Shown: positions 1 to 12,227 of the stretch, in pieces
How the letters are laid out: each line of letters starts with the position of its first letter
How positions within the stretch are numbered: the stretch's first letter is position 1
NCBI GenBank assembly: GCA_027886175.1
Contig: JAJNNQ010000006.1
Location: 9,672,001 to 9,736,000, forward strand
DNA: 64,000 bases
Source of the DNA: Phylloscopus collybita
Lineage: Eukaryota > Chordata > Aves > Passeriformes > Phylloscopidae
Reading direction: 5' to 3'
Program-made: the position numbers and the translations under genes
The notes under the pieces: model-generated
Told to the model about the DNA's origin: nothing
Seen by the model: only the letters and a program-made list of their open reading frames with translations
The model's database searches: none

Positions 1-494
1 AGAGACTTTATTTGGGGGCTCAGGGAATCCCCCAGCCTCAGGTGGGTGCCTCCGAGAGAGACCCCCAGCCTGGGCTGCAGGGCGGTTTTGTACAACACAA
101 TCTGGGGTGGGTACAAAATTATACAAACCAATAAAACAATCTAAACACTACATGCCAACTAAGTTACCTAAATTCTAACAAATCCAATACAGGTTTGGGA
201 GTGGTCTCAGGAGAGAGAGAGTGGCCAAAGTTCTTGGACCTTAAAGATAAGAATTCCATGATGGACAAAAGAAAAATTATGCATAACACAAGGATGAAAC
301 AAGAAGGAACCAATAAAGAAGAGTCTCCAGGCAGAGGCTCTAGTTGTCCTAGAAACCCTTATCAAAGTACAATAAGAATACATTCTAGGACGAGAGGCCC
401 TTTCAAGATGTTTAAACTATACTAAACTTACAATATAAAAAACCTATACTATATTCATAATTAAAGCTTATAAAACATTTCTGGCAAACTCACA
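1..494 (-). mobile_element. Endogenous retrovirus LTR, family A, truncated by window edge
   Basis: Read on the minus strand this starts with TGTGAGTTTGC at 494 and runs to a polyadenylation signal (AATAAA, seen as TTTATT at 7-12). It then leaves the window, so the U5 end is missing. A second copy lies in the opposite orientation at 16947-17621. The two align over nearly the whole length with scattered substitutions, roughly 94-95% identical by eye. The GC-rich block before the AATAAA and the sharp edge at 494 fit an LTR. It may be a solo LTR or the 5' LTR of a provirus extending left of the window. The retroviral class is not certain. Confidence 0.8.
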
Positions 495-3097
495 TGGAGT
501 CCCAGTGAGCTTACCATTATTCTAAGTGTAAGATGGAATAGATAAAGCTACTCAAACGAACTGATGAAAAATAAGGTGAAAAACTATATTTCTGAGGGTG
601 ATTATTATAACAGTGATACCATTATAGCCTATGTTTTATTTCTATTTCATGCTGATTTGTTCTCAGAAATGACATCCATCCATGTGTGGGTATGCATGCT
701 ATAAAATAAATATACATGCATATATATAAGTGTTTGCTAAGTTCATGGGAAGGAGTTTTTTTTCTTCTCCTGGGGCTTTGTAGCAAAACTTTTTTTTGAT
801 AATGAAACAATCATTTGGGATGTCAGTTTCCCAGGATGCAAATTTTAACAATCCTTTTGAGAGAAGAACACAGAAGAACACATATATTGCATCAGCCTAA
901 TACTGACTGACAGGATTAATAAGATATTATAAATATATTATAGTTATTAGGTAAATTACTACACTCCCAAGCAAAAGAATTCATGATTGTGTTATAGGCG
1001 TTGTTTTACACTTTTTGACCAGCTAACTTCCAGGAATTTTTTTCTCTCATGATTGGAGAACTGTGGGAGTTCAATGCACTTAACAGGAATAACATAGACA
1101 TGAGGAAGAGCTGACACCATACTTCAAAAGTAAGTTCTATTAAAAAATTAGGTGACAAAGTGTACTTAGATAGATGATAGATAGACAGATACATAGATAA
1201 AACCCTCTCAACATTTATACCATTTTTCATGCTAGCAGTAAACTGATTTGAGGAAAGCAAAATATCTTTATTGAGACGTATTGTTCCTGCAATTAAAAGT
1301 TAATTTTTGCTTCTTTGCTAATGAAAAAATCCTGCTATATTTTCTCAGACTCTATTCCCCAGACATGATCTGACTGCAAAAGTAAGCAATCACCAGAAGT
1401 TAATGTTGGGTTATCATCAAAAGCAGGAAGAGTCTGTGCATTTACACATTGCCAAAATATGAGATAAACCAGATGCATTTTTAAAAGATAGATAGATTTT
1501 TTACAAGATAAGGAACAAATCTACTTTACTTTAAAGGCATTGGTAGGCTTGGTAAAAAATCAGCAGGAGTTTAAAAATAATGAAGACTCATTATTTTACC
1601 CATTTGAAAGGCTGTTCAACAGAATATGGTTTTATTAGCAAAAAAAAATAGTTATATTTTAAAATCACCTTTTTATCCTGACAACCAGGTCCAAGAACAA
1701 ATAGTAAGTGGTCTGTATTGAGGATCTTTGTAGATGAATAGTCATTTGTTCTTGTAATTAGACCTGAAATCTCATTGAAGCAAAAAGTGCAAGTGTTGGG
1801 AGTCCACAAACGTAATGTTTAATTTTACATATTATAAGTGCTCCATGAGTAGTCACAAGTTTACTTTCATAAGACAGCTACCTGTTGTTTCAGTGGATTT
1901 ACTGAGAAGGAAAGATACTAAATTATAAAACTAATTAAATTAGAGTCTCTTCCATTTGTTCAGCAAAAATATATATTCAAAAATAGTAACCAAATAATGA
2001 AAATATTTGAAAGGTTCTGTACTTTGGCATGTTCAGTTGTTTTGGATGCTTTCTGAGAGTGATTAATTCTTCTTCAAGGTCTCTGACTACAACTGTGGTA
2101 ATATCTCACACAGATTTTTCGGCTCTCGGACTCTCTTTCTCCTTTAACGTCTCCCTGTCTTCCATTCTTGTTTCATGCTATCAGTTTAAATTTAACTTGT
2201 TCAGAACTGATTGAATACTAATTTCTTCTTTCCTTTCTTTCCTGCAGCTCTTGTTTCAATCATCTTTTCTTTATGGCCCTGTTCTCCATGTCACTTACTT
2301 TTCTCTGAGCTTGATGTCAACCTCAGTGCTACAATCCTGCTTCAGACCAATAAAACACATCTTGCCAGTCTCATTTGACACAGATAATTTCTTACTTTTT
2401 CTTTATTTATTAATCCTTTCCTTGCACTGGTTATTAATTCAGACTTCTTGACATTTTCAGTATTTTTGAAAATGTTAATGTTTTTAAGACTAAGTATAAC
2501 CTTCCTACTATTGTTAATTTCCTAGGTTAGTTCATATTTTCCTTAATGATTTGGATGATGCCAATGACCTGACAATTATACTTTATTGAATTAAAGAGAA
2601 CTATAGAAAGAGGGAATAAATCATATTTAATGTATATTTTGAATAGAACAGAAAGTAATGTTCTCAAAATACAGCCCAATGTGCACAAAAGTGACCTTAA
2701 GGAACACATTTTCCAATTTTAAATGTAATAATGTAGAGAGTAAGTTGTCTGGCTAGGTTATGAAATATCCAGCACTGGAGATATTTTAGAAAAGCTTCAC
2801 AAATATCTTCACGGAATATAGATAGCTGATACAAGAATATAATTTCAAAAAAAGAAAAAAATACATGAATTTTCAAGGTTGCTTTCAGACTCACTTTCCT
2901 TTTAGCCTTCTTTTCTACGCTTCTGGCACATGTGTCATAATTAATCCCCTTCATTCATTTGTTCTGCACCCCTCATTTCTCTCAAAACCAAGAGATTTCC
3001 CTTTTCCTTCCTACCAACACATAACAAGAAGTAAACTCCAGTTATGAGGTGTTCAGGCAATATTCAATATGCTGTGTACTTGTTTCACTCTCCTACA
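495..3097. other. AT-rich DNA with no gene seen
   Basis: Unique-looking sequence with stop codons throughout all frames. Small ORFs of 60-85 codons show no recognisable domain. A short imperfect GATA-type microsatellite lies near 1168-1200. Confidence 0.6.
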
Positions 3098-3286
3098 TGG
3101 CGAGGCACTGGCACAGGTTGCCCAGAGAAGCTGTGGATGCCCCATCCCTGGCAGTGTTCAAGGCCAGGATGGATGGGGCTCTGAGCAACCTGGTCTAGTG
3201 AAAGGTGTCCCAGCCTTTGGCAGGGCAGTTGGAACTAGATGATCTTTAAATTCCCTTCGAACACAGGCAGTTTTATGATTATGATC
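3098..3286 (+). mobile_element. CR1 LINE, 3' end fragment
   Basis: The segment matches the conserved last ~190 bp of avian CR1: the end of ORF2 (GAGGCACTGGCACAGG, then GCCCAGAGAAGCTGTGG) and the short 3' UTR. It ends in a degenerate form of the ATTCTATG-type terminal repeat (ATGATTATGATC) rather than a poly-A tail, as is normal for CR1. It is 5'-truncated, which is typical of this family, and has accumulated mutations, so it is inactive. Confidence 0.9.
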
Positions 3287-6200
3287 TTCTTGCATGTCAT
3301 AGCCCTTTCTGGATTTTATTTAGCTTTTCCTCTTTTCTGACCTGAAGAACTTCATGTTGTTGCTGTTTTCCAATCAAATAACAACTTAAAATTGTAAAAC
3401 AAGTATGACACCAGTTAAGTTTTTCCTGTGGTCAGTACACAAAGTATTGTTTTCAAGAATAATTAATATGCTGTAAATACACCTTCCCTTTGTTGTTTAA
3501 GAGTTTCTTATTCTTATTAAGCATTTTATTTTAAATTAAAACAGAATAAAAAAAAAATTGTGCAACCTCACTGTAGCTAACAGGATTACCTGCAAACTAC
3601 ATTATTTTCTAGAAAAGAAAAATATATAGGAGAAAGTAAGTATTCCCAGTAGATATAATGAAGAGGAAAAATAAACATCTGAGAATGATCGTTCAACCCT
3701 TGTGTTATGTTGAAAGTATTGCAGAGTAGTAGAGTATTTTAGAGTAGTAATATAGCATGGGAGTATTGTAGATTTTTTTACAAAAATATTTCCTCTCTAT
3801 AGGCAACACCCTTGAATGCTAGCAAATGTTGCCTGATGAACAATGTCATACAGCAAGCAGTAGAACTGAGATAAGGTAGGCTGATGCAGAGAGAGAATAA
3901 CAGCCTTGTTAAAAATTACAGTGTTTGTCCTTTCTATATTTTATATAATGAAATCAAGTCTTGGGCTTCATCATCTATCATAACAGATTGTATTATTTAT
4001 AACTAGAGTGATCTGGATATGTTTCCCACATAATTTGAAAAATTTACCTTGAAATGTTGCCTGCTACATGATTTGCGAGTTTACAGATATTAACTACTCT
4101 GGGTTTCTTTGGTGAATTGTAAGTAGAGATGAACTGTACTCTGTGACTTTGTTTTGAACACTGAAAACTTGCAAGCTGTCTTGTGGTTTATTCCTGAAGT
4201 GACTATGTAATATGTTCTTATTAAGAATCTGTAAAAACAGATGGTGGCTTTGAGTCAGGATCCTCTGAGAACATTTTATAACCCATCTGCAAAGTGCACT
4301 AGTGTTTTTATCTAGCTGTAATACTTTGCTGCTTTTTTATCTTTTATTCCATTAAATACCTCAGATGAAATAGGATTAATATTATGATACTAACGTATGT
4401 GTAAAAACAGCCACTGCAATGAAATGTGTATGAATGTGTTGGCAAGGCTATGAAAGTCTCAAAATGGCTCACATGATCAGGATTTAAAGTTTAGCTGCCT
4501 ATATTACAACCAACATCTGCAGAGCATCCCCAGCAGGACAATTGCATACACTGAGTCACCTACAGAAAAAGTATTTGTGAAGGATAGTCTGTGATTTCAT
4601 TTATCTATTTGTACAGAGCTGACTCAAGGTGGTGTTAAACTCCTTGAATATTATACTCTCACTTATAGAAGTGGTCTTACTGTTTTTTGGGGTGGGTTTT
4701 TTTTTGGTTTGTTGGTTTTGTTGTTTTTTTTGTTTTGGTTTTTTTGGGTTTTTTTAAAGACAGTAAAAAACAATTAAACAATTTCCTTGGAAAAGGAAGT
4801 GTTAACAAGGGGACTACAAGACAAAACGAGTATTGTTCAGTGTGCTCATCAAGCACTTAAATAGTGAAATTCTGTGAGCATGAAAATAGATTAGAAACTC
4901 TTTAAAAGTACTGATGTTTTGGCAGTTCTTAAAGAGGTATTTGAAGTTTAAATCAAGAATATTTTTTTTTTCTTTCCCAGCATAATTTTAAACAAAGATG
5001 GCAGCCTGTTATTCCTTTCTTTGAGGGTGCCTATGCTATACACAAAATAAGAATTGAGCAATAATGTGTATCACCCTAGGTGATTAAAAATGTTGTAAAA
5101 ATTTTAAAACCCTTCACCAAAGCCCTGTTAAAGGAGATGGTTAAAGTTATTCTAAAATGTTAACTTCTTATGGGCAAAATTACTAAGTAAATTGAATAGG
5201 TTCTCTTCCAGAACCTGAATTTTCTACCAAGAACTATGAAAAACACATTTCTGAAGACATTATATTTTACTCATGAGAAACCCCCAAGCTTACATAGTAA
5301 ATGTTACCAGTTTTTTCTCTTTTTTAGGAACTATGTAAAATTTAAAGATCTGTTGGTTTGTGTTAGCTGAAGAGGCTTTTAAACATATAATTATTTTTGT
5401 GTATATACAGAACTGATTTTCAGTATCAAAATCCTTTCTCTCGTGACTTTCTGTATTGTCTTGAAAACAAATAAACACTGAAATCATTCACACCAACCAA
5501 ATCTTTTAAAACTTTGAAAAGAAATCAAATGCAGTGTCAAGGTAAGCATTGCAAAGGAAATTCAATACTTACACAACATTTTCTGATATTGTATCTCACT
5601 TATTCAAGCTATTCAAGTATCAGGAGACTCCAGAAAGCAATAATCTTCAATTTTAAAATATTTTCCACACCTGAGGTATTAAACATCAAGTTATGATTTT
5701 GTAGGAGTTTTGTTTTTCCTTGGTGGGCTTTGTTTGGTGGCTTGTGAGCTGAGCGAGCTCACATTTGTCAAAGAAGTTGGTACATCACAAATGGGTTTCT
5801 TCACTTTCGTTTCCTGGGTGGTGCAAACTAATGGATCCTGTTGCTCTTGGTCCTTCTCTGCTGAAGAGACGTAACTCCTCCTAAATGCAGTGCTAAAGTG
5901 AGCTAGCACACTGACCACCAGAACAAACATTTTCAATATCTCCTTTATACTTCTTTCTTCAGGTTCTTTGACGCAAGTTACGGTATGTATCTGGGCTGTT
6001 TGATTGTTGTTTGGTTTTTTTGGTTTTCTCTTTTTTTGTGTTTTCCACTTGGTATCAAGACCAGAGTTCATTGACACGGATGGGATAATAACACTTCTCC
6101 AAAGTTATTTCATAATCTGCAACTGTCTTATATGCAGTGTCTTCTTGTTTTAATTAGGTTTTAAATGACCAGAAAATCTAAAAACTGAAATGATATCATG

Positions 6201-7006
6201 ATCTAGAAAATAAGGACATGTTTATACAGAGAATTTGACTGGTGTAAGAAAAAACGAAAGTGATGGTCCAGTATCTCCTCTGAGTTTATTTTTGTGAATA
6301 TAAACCCACTTTCTAGTGGGGGAAAAAACCTCGTAATTCTAAAGGTGTTATTTTCCTTCAGAAATTGTAATTAAAATAAACAAATAAGTAAGAACATCTG
6401 AGATCAGTGCCCTCCAAATCTGTAAGCCCAGTTTATATTTCTAATAAATATCTATGAGCAGTGAGATAATCAGGAAGTAGTTCTGGGAGGTTAAATAAGA
6501 TGCAAGTCCCCAGTCTTGTAAACTACCTTCTATTTCATTTGACTTTGATAGATGTTAAAATGTTCACAAATGATCCATACACCAAAAGATTGAGTGTTGA
6601 AATAAGACTTTATCTAAATGACAACTGTGGTATTAGATCATGTTGGTTTGCATATAAAAAAGTATTAACTGCAATTTGGAAAACAAATTGTTAGCCAGTA
6701 AAATGTGGATTATTTTTTTCTTTTAGGGAGAGAGGGTTTGTCAATATTATGGAGCATATACAGAAAATATCTTTGTTTCCCACCGTTTTATTTTCCTCCC
6801 ACATGTTCAAATGTAATTTTTGTATGGTACATTAGGCTGTCTACCATTTAGTTTGCATACAGGGTAGCTAAAACCAAAAATAAACATTTGGTGTAATAAG
6901 ACAAAAACAGTTTTATTTGTCTTAATTGCTAGGGCCGTCCATTTTAGAACTAGAATTTGGTTGTACTTTGGTGATACTTAGAGATCAGACAATTTTCATA
7001 AAGCTT
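3287..7006. other. AT-rich DNA with no gene seen; one unexplained minus-strand ORF
   Basis: Mostly unique sequence with simple T/G-rich DNA at 4.7 kb. A minus-strand ORF of 128 codons at 5691-6077 begins with GTG; the first ATG is two codons in. It contains a hydrophobic stretch (MFVLVVSVLAHF) followed by a polar, lysine- and serine-rich tail. Its first 25 residues come from an A/C-rich simple tract. I recognise no family and no convincing splice or promoter context, so it is not called as a gene. Confidence 0.5.
4682..4755 (+). repeat. T/G-rich low-complexity tract
   Basis: About 74 bases made almost only of T and G, in runs such as GGTTTGTTGG and TTTTTTGGG. It has no fixed unit. It resembles the A/C-rich tract at 7141-7214 read on the other strand. 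Confidence 0.85.
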
Positions 7007-7035
7007 TTTACAACCATTTGTAAAATGGTTGTAAA
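7007..7035. other. Perfect 13-bp stem hairpin
   Basis: TTTACAACCATTT at 7007-7019 is the exact reverse complement of 7023-7035, with only three bases (GTA) between them. No T-run terminator or gene context is present, so its role, if any, is unknown. Confidence 0.75.
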
Positions 7036-7140
7036 GAATTTTTCATTTTGACCAGTAATGTGATGGACATACAAAAAAAAAAGATACAGAAATAGCATAC
7101 AGGGAAGATACATGGATTTGTTTTAGCCTGATTTTATGTT

Positions 7141-7214
7141 TAAAACGAACAAACAAACAACAACAAACAAACAAACAACAAAAAACCAAACAAAACCAAA
7201 ACCAACAACAAAAC
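7141..7214 (+). repeat. A/C-rich low-complexity tract (AAAC-type)
   Basis: The tract is built from AAAC, AAC and AAACC units in irregular order, with no C-to-T or other pyrimidine interruptions apart from the first base. It behaves as simple sequence and contributes no coding potential. Confidence 0.85.
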
Positions 7215-7343
7215 AGTCCTACTGGAGCAAGTACAGCTAGATTTCTATTCCTGTCTATTCCACATTGTTGCTTTATGACTATAGTCTGCTGTCTTGATCT
7301 GTTTTTCCATATAGAGGATCTGTGAGAGATGTTTATTTCTCTT

Positions 7344-7480
7344 TGTCATGGTTTGAGACCAAATGACATTTTGGAAGCTAAATGGACTTGGGTACCAAAG
7401 CAATTAAATCACAGATAAATTTTACAAATATTACTTTTTTGTTCAGTGAAGCAGATGGTGAAGGGAGGGAAAGGAGTCAA
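7344..7480 (+). mobile_element. LTR-like fragment, TGTCATGGTTTGAG start
   Basis: It begins TGTCATGGTTTGAGACC, the style of LTR start common in bird ERVL-type elements. It shares a recognisable block with 16420-16500: GACTTGGGTACCAAAGCAATTAAATCACAGA here against GACTTAGATACC then AAGTCACAGAC there. The right boundary is not clear. This is an old, diverged fragment; the family name is an inference. Confidence 0.5.
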
Positions 7481-8154
7481 ACACCTTAATGCAAGATTTT
7501 CTTATGTATTTTTCCTGTCCTCCAGGGAAGAGAGCACGCTCATGGAAAAAGCTTTGACAAGTCAGTGTTGCAGTACCAGCCATACTTGGCATAAACATGG
7601 AGTAGGATCACAGTGTCCTTTGGGCTGTTTTCTGTTCCTGGTATTCCCTGTGACTTACAGAGGTGTTCTTGGATTCTGGTGCAGGCTTTCCTTCCACAGA
7701 GAGTTTTTCAGAAATTATTGTCTATCCTGGTATTCTTATGTGTCCTTATATATAGAAAAGTCACTTCCAGATTTGTTGTCTCTGTTGTCAACACTGACAA
7801 CCTGCTTCTCACAATCTCTGATGCCTTTAAACTTCCTAGTTATCAGCAGATTGTTTCTATTGCTTGGCTATCTTCTTCCTTGAGCTAGCTTGTCATTGGG
7901 GTCAAGTAGTTGATCACCTTTAATCTCCTACTTACTTGCCAGTAAAGTTCATGGGCTTATGCCAAGAGCTGTTCTAACTGGGACCTGAGTCATTCCAAGT
8001 GCTATATTCCTCAACACTAGACCTCCAGACTTACAACACAGAAACAGACTTTTGGGGTTTTTTTCTTCAATTTCCATTGGTTGTAAAAGACGGAAGGGGT
8101 AGAAAGGAGAACAAAACAACTAATGTGCAATTATTCCAACCTCAGTCCTTTAAA
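7481..8154. other. No gene seen
   Basis: Unique-looking sequence slightly richer in GC than its surroundings. It contains most of a 145-codon plus-strand ORF (7446-7883) that starts inside the LTR-like fragment and shows no family signature. It is probably part of the older retroelement or chance open sequence. Confidence 0.4.
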
Positions 8155-8690
8155 AGATTATGAAGAAAGTCCTCATGGAAATTGTTTCTACACATCTTAT
8201 GGAAAAGGTGGTGATCGGAAACAGTCAACATGAGCTTTTAACAAGTGCGAATTGTCATTGACTATCCTGATTGCTATTCAAGATTAAATGACTGGTTGTA
8301 AAAAGAGGATAACAATGGATGTTATTTGCCTAAATTTTTGGAAGGCTTATGATTTGATTTTCTACATCATTCTTGTAGTTAAACTGGGGAGACATGCACA
8401 AGATGTGAACACTGTGAACAGAGGATAGAGTTGACTGTGAAAGGTAACATTCAACACTTTGAAGCCTAGCAGGCAGGTAGGTAAGAAAGGTATTCTTCTG
8501 GGCTTCATACTTATCTTGTTTAATGTGTTAAGTAATCTATGCAACAGGATAGAATGCACTGTCAACAAACTCATTATAGGTTTTGAAACTTGAGTGGATA
8601 GTCATTAGCTGGAGGTCAGGGTTGCCATGTATGCTACAGGAATGGGACAGGAATCTAAAAAAATGCCAGCAAACAATGTCCAATTGATTA
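8155..8690 (+). mobile_element. CR1 LINE ORF2 reverse transcriptase remnant
   Basis: Broken translation follows the CR1 RT core in order. A segment like LMEIVSTHLMEKVVIGNSQH corresponds to the family's ...HMENKEVIGDSQHGF region. DVICLNFWKAYDL corresponds to DVIYLDFSKAFD. A further stretch reads GILLGFILILFNVLSN then CNRIECTVNKL, where intact copies have GSVLGPVLFNIFINDL...GIECTLSKFADDTK. The FADD catalytic motif is lost and several in-frame stops and frameshifts are present, so this is a dead fragment. Both ends have decayed, so the limits are approximate. Confidence 0.85.
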
Positions 8691-9367
8691 TTTCATTCAT
8701 ATTGTGGAAGAAAATGTTATAAAAAACAGTTCTGGTGCTGGATAGGGAATTCAGTTCTAAATCTTGGCTACAGATGTCATTGAGCTATGAGACTAATTAC
8801 AACTTCCTGAAAATTACTACCCCTACTCCCAAACTAGGGAAAGATCTTACCCCTACTTATGCTTAGGACAGTAACGACAATTATATGTACTGATTTCAGT
8901 GGAATTGGGTAATTTTAGAGAATGTAAGTTCAGGAGGTTTATTTTATTGAACTATTATCTAGTTCTGATTTTTCTTTCATTTGTACCTCAATCACAGATC
9001 AGAGCTCTATTGTACTGGACACTGTAAAGACAAGTAATCAAAAAGCAAGTTAGTGTTCTAAATAGTTCCCAAAGTAGATATTAGTAAAAATGTACCATGG
9101 AGATGAAGCAGCAAATGGAGTAAAAAGAGTAATGCAATAATAGTAAGATATGTTAGCTGGCAGTTTCCTGAATTGATTTCTGCACAGTCATGCCAAAGAA
9201 GGGTGTTGGATATTTTCACGTGGATTATTTTGCACAAGATACATCCCTGGGAGCAGTACAGGAATCCCTATAGGAATATTGATAGAGGAATAAATAACAT
9301 GTGGCATTATGCATTTTGCCTGATATTTTTGACATTTTGTAGTTTGTTGTATCTTCCTCTTTCCTCC

Positions 9368-9416
<49 letters not shown>

Positions 9417-12227
9417 TGGGTGGGCCAAATTGTATACTTGGTCTTTCTAAGTACAACATTGCAGGCAATCTTCAGGGTTCTTCAGAGGCCCTTCAGATCA
9501 GTCCTTCTTCAGAGTTCAGGCGCTTTTGTCAGATGTTCATATTCACTTGCATGAAATGAATGTGGATCCCAGATAGATAACAGACCCCTTCCTTTCTTTG
9601 CCAAGTTAAAAACTTAGGTGTGGAGTTTTATATATATTCTATTTTATACATTTTTCATTTTCTAATTAACAATGGGAACATAAGATGGGTTTCTGAACAT
9701 GACTGTTCTATTTCTTAGCTTTAAGGTATTCCAAAACTATTCCAAGTTCTGTTTTGTAGAGTACCTTAGAAAGCATTATTTTGCGCTGCTAGTACAACTA
9801 ATGTAATCTGTTGTTTGATTTACTCCAAAGGTTTGATGTTTCCAAAGATGAAGAATTTGGAATTGCACCAAGCAAAATTCTTCTGGAAATACCTCAAATA
9901 TTTGACCAAGCAATTGAAAAACAGAACTGTATCTGAATTGGAAGATGTGATGGAAAATTCTGGTTTGCAGAAGAAAGATTGCAAAACAAAATTAATTAAT
10001 AATTCTCTTTTGACTGTGTATATAGTAAATGATCTGCAGTAATGAAACAGTATGAAACTAACACTGCCACTTAGTTTTTCAGGGGAAAATGAACTATATG
10101 CAATTAAGAAATGTTAGATTCTGTTTTGGTTTTAATCAGAAGTGAAATTAAGAATTTCACGTTGACAATCCCTATTCTCTGACAGAAGTACTAGTTTTCA
10201 GGATGCTTGCTGCTGCATTGCCTAACAGTGCAAAAAAAAGTTAGTTGTATTATGACCTACAATAGTCTGTGTGATCAACAGGGAGCTCATTAATGCTAAA
10301 CAACACAAATTTAGTATTATCTTCCATTTCCCTCTGCTTCTTTCGCATCTGTGTTACTTAGGGAACTATGATCCATGTAGGATTCACAGATGGATGCCTT
10401 TCATCAAGAGGGGAACTAAATGAGCTGCTATAAAAGGAGGAGCATGGCCATCCCTTTCATTTAAAGGAAAGCTGATTTAGGATATCTTTCTGATTTCTAA
10501 AACTGGATCAGTAAAGAGGAGTTTTACACAGGATATGCCATGCCACATTCCACTTAAAAGAGTTTCAATCTGCAATAATCACAGTCTCAAAAGAAGCCAT
10601 TCTCCTGACTATAATGTACTTGCAAAAAAGAAAAGTTAGCAGAGGGAACAATTACTTTTTTTCTTTTCCAGAGCTTTACTACCTGTAACACAGGTTATCC
10701 AAGATTGAAGATTTGAGACATAACTGAAGTGAACTAGATTTTATCTGTAGCATTTTAAAAACTGAAGCATAGAACTTACTGGTAATGGAAATGGTCAAAG
10801 TAAAAAAGAAATGCACCACAGATCAAGAAATACTATGTATTCTAATAAGAAAGAGTAATACCTATTGCTAGCATAATAGAAATTTGGAAATGTTTGTCAT
10901 ATTTCAAAGCTTAAATAAGCATAAAATAGAATGAAACTTATCACAAGATTCAAATTGCATAGATAAAATTAAATTAAATCTAAACTGGCAAGAGAGAAGT
11001 CAAGATTACTTTTCTTGCTTCCGACAGAAGATACTAGATCCTTTCTTTCCCCTGTAGACCTTAGAATTCTCTGTGATGTTGTTAACCTTGAACTTAATGC
11101 ATTTATGGTCTTTGGATAGGGAGATTTAAAAGAGATTCAGAGGAGTGACGTGAATTGTGCACCCTCATAAAACTATTTTCACTGAACAAGCAGAAATATG
11201 CACACATCCCAGATTAAGTGCTGTCTAAACCAATGAGTCATGTAAAATAGTACAGTCTCCTGTGCAATTATCTATGTGCTTCCAACAGCATTTATAATTG
11301 CATTTGTATAACACAACAAAAATAATATGGCTACATAGTTTTCAAGCCTGAGTCATCCCACATTCACCTCTTGGGTGGGAGGGGGAATTTGCAATGTGCT
11401 TTCATTGTTCGTTGCCATGTGAAACATGGCAAGATGAATTCATGTTTCCTACAGAACAAACCTGAGGGTTTCCAAGGTCTCAAAGTTCTACACTCTTCAT
11501 TGGACAATTCATTACTACCAAAAATAGCACAATTTGCTGAATTTCATGCTTATGTATTTGCTAGATTTTTAAAAGATTGTTCTTCTAGACTCTTTAGAAA
11601 ATAAAAATAAGGAAGTAGTACCACATTTTAATTCTACCCAAAAAATCCATGATCTTACTAACACTGATAAGATCTGTGTTCCACAGACAAATTTCCAGCT
11701 CAGAAAGGTTTACCTGAACAGCCCTTCGAACATGAGCTCAAGAGCAATGATAAGAAAACATCAGCAGGGATACTGCACAAACAATTATTATGTAAATAGC
11801 TCAAAAAACCATTTATACAGCTAAGTAGGTTACTATGTTCAAAGTTGTAGAAAACTATCAGAGCTACCTTTACATAGCATTAATGTGTTCTTTGCAATAT
11901 CACATCGCAAACTATCTAAGGCATATAAAGCCTACTGCATATATGACTGTTACTTAGCTAAACAGTTCTAATTCAGTTCATACATTTCTGTGTGGTTGTA
12001 GATTTTTTGTTAAATATTTCTTGAAAAAATATTCCTAATTTACAAAGAAATGCATTAATTAACTGGAATAATAAGTGTCTTTAAATGTATTGCCTTTTCT
12101 GCTGTAAATAATACATATCTGGAAAATTGTGTCTTTTTGCTGACTTTATATTAATTGCTACACTCAAGGTCTGAGTCCTTGTGCATAACACTAAGACTTT
12201 TATTTTTTTATCTTTTAAGCACCTTAG
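8691..12227. other. AT-rich DNA with no gene seen
   Basis: Unique-looking intergenic or intronic DNA. The only notable feature is the poly-T run at 9370-9415. ORFs at 9815-10042 and 11371-11604 are short, lysine- and phenylalanine-rich as expected of AT-rich chance frames, and resemble nothing I know. Confidence 0.6.
9370..9415 (+). repeat. Poly-T run of 46 bases
   Basis: An uninterrupted T run, flanked by CCAC on the left and GTGGGTGGG on the right. Read on the minus strand it could be a retroposed poly-A tail, but no AATAAA lies just upstream of it on that strand. I therefore treat it as a mononucleotide microsatellite. Its length is likely to vary between individuals and assemblies. Confidence 0.9.

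Noticed and set aside
7141..7214. A/C tract considered as a short tandem array like CRISPR or a minisatellite
   Set aside because: No fixed unit, no spacers; plain low-complexity DNA.
7446..7883. 145-codon plus-strand ORF
   Set aside because: It begins inside an LTR-like fragment, has no recognised domain, and its serine/leucine/phenylalanine-rich composition fits chance translation of T-rich DNA.
9173..9559. 128-codon ORF with a poly-phenylalanine run
   Set aside because: The run is the 46-base poly-T; flanking residues match nothing.
9370..9600. Minus-strand processed pseudogene ending at the poly-T
   Set aside because: No poly-A signal on the minus strand before the run and no recognisable coding sequence; kept only as a low-interest finding.
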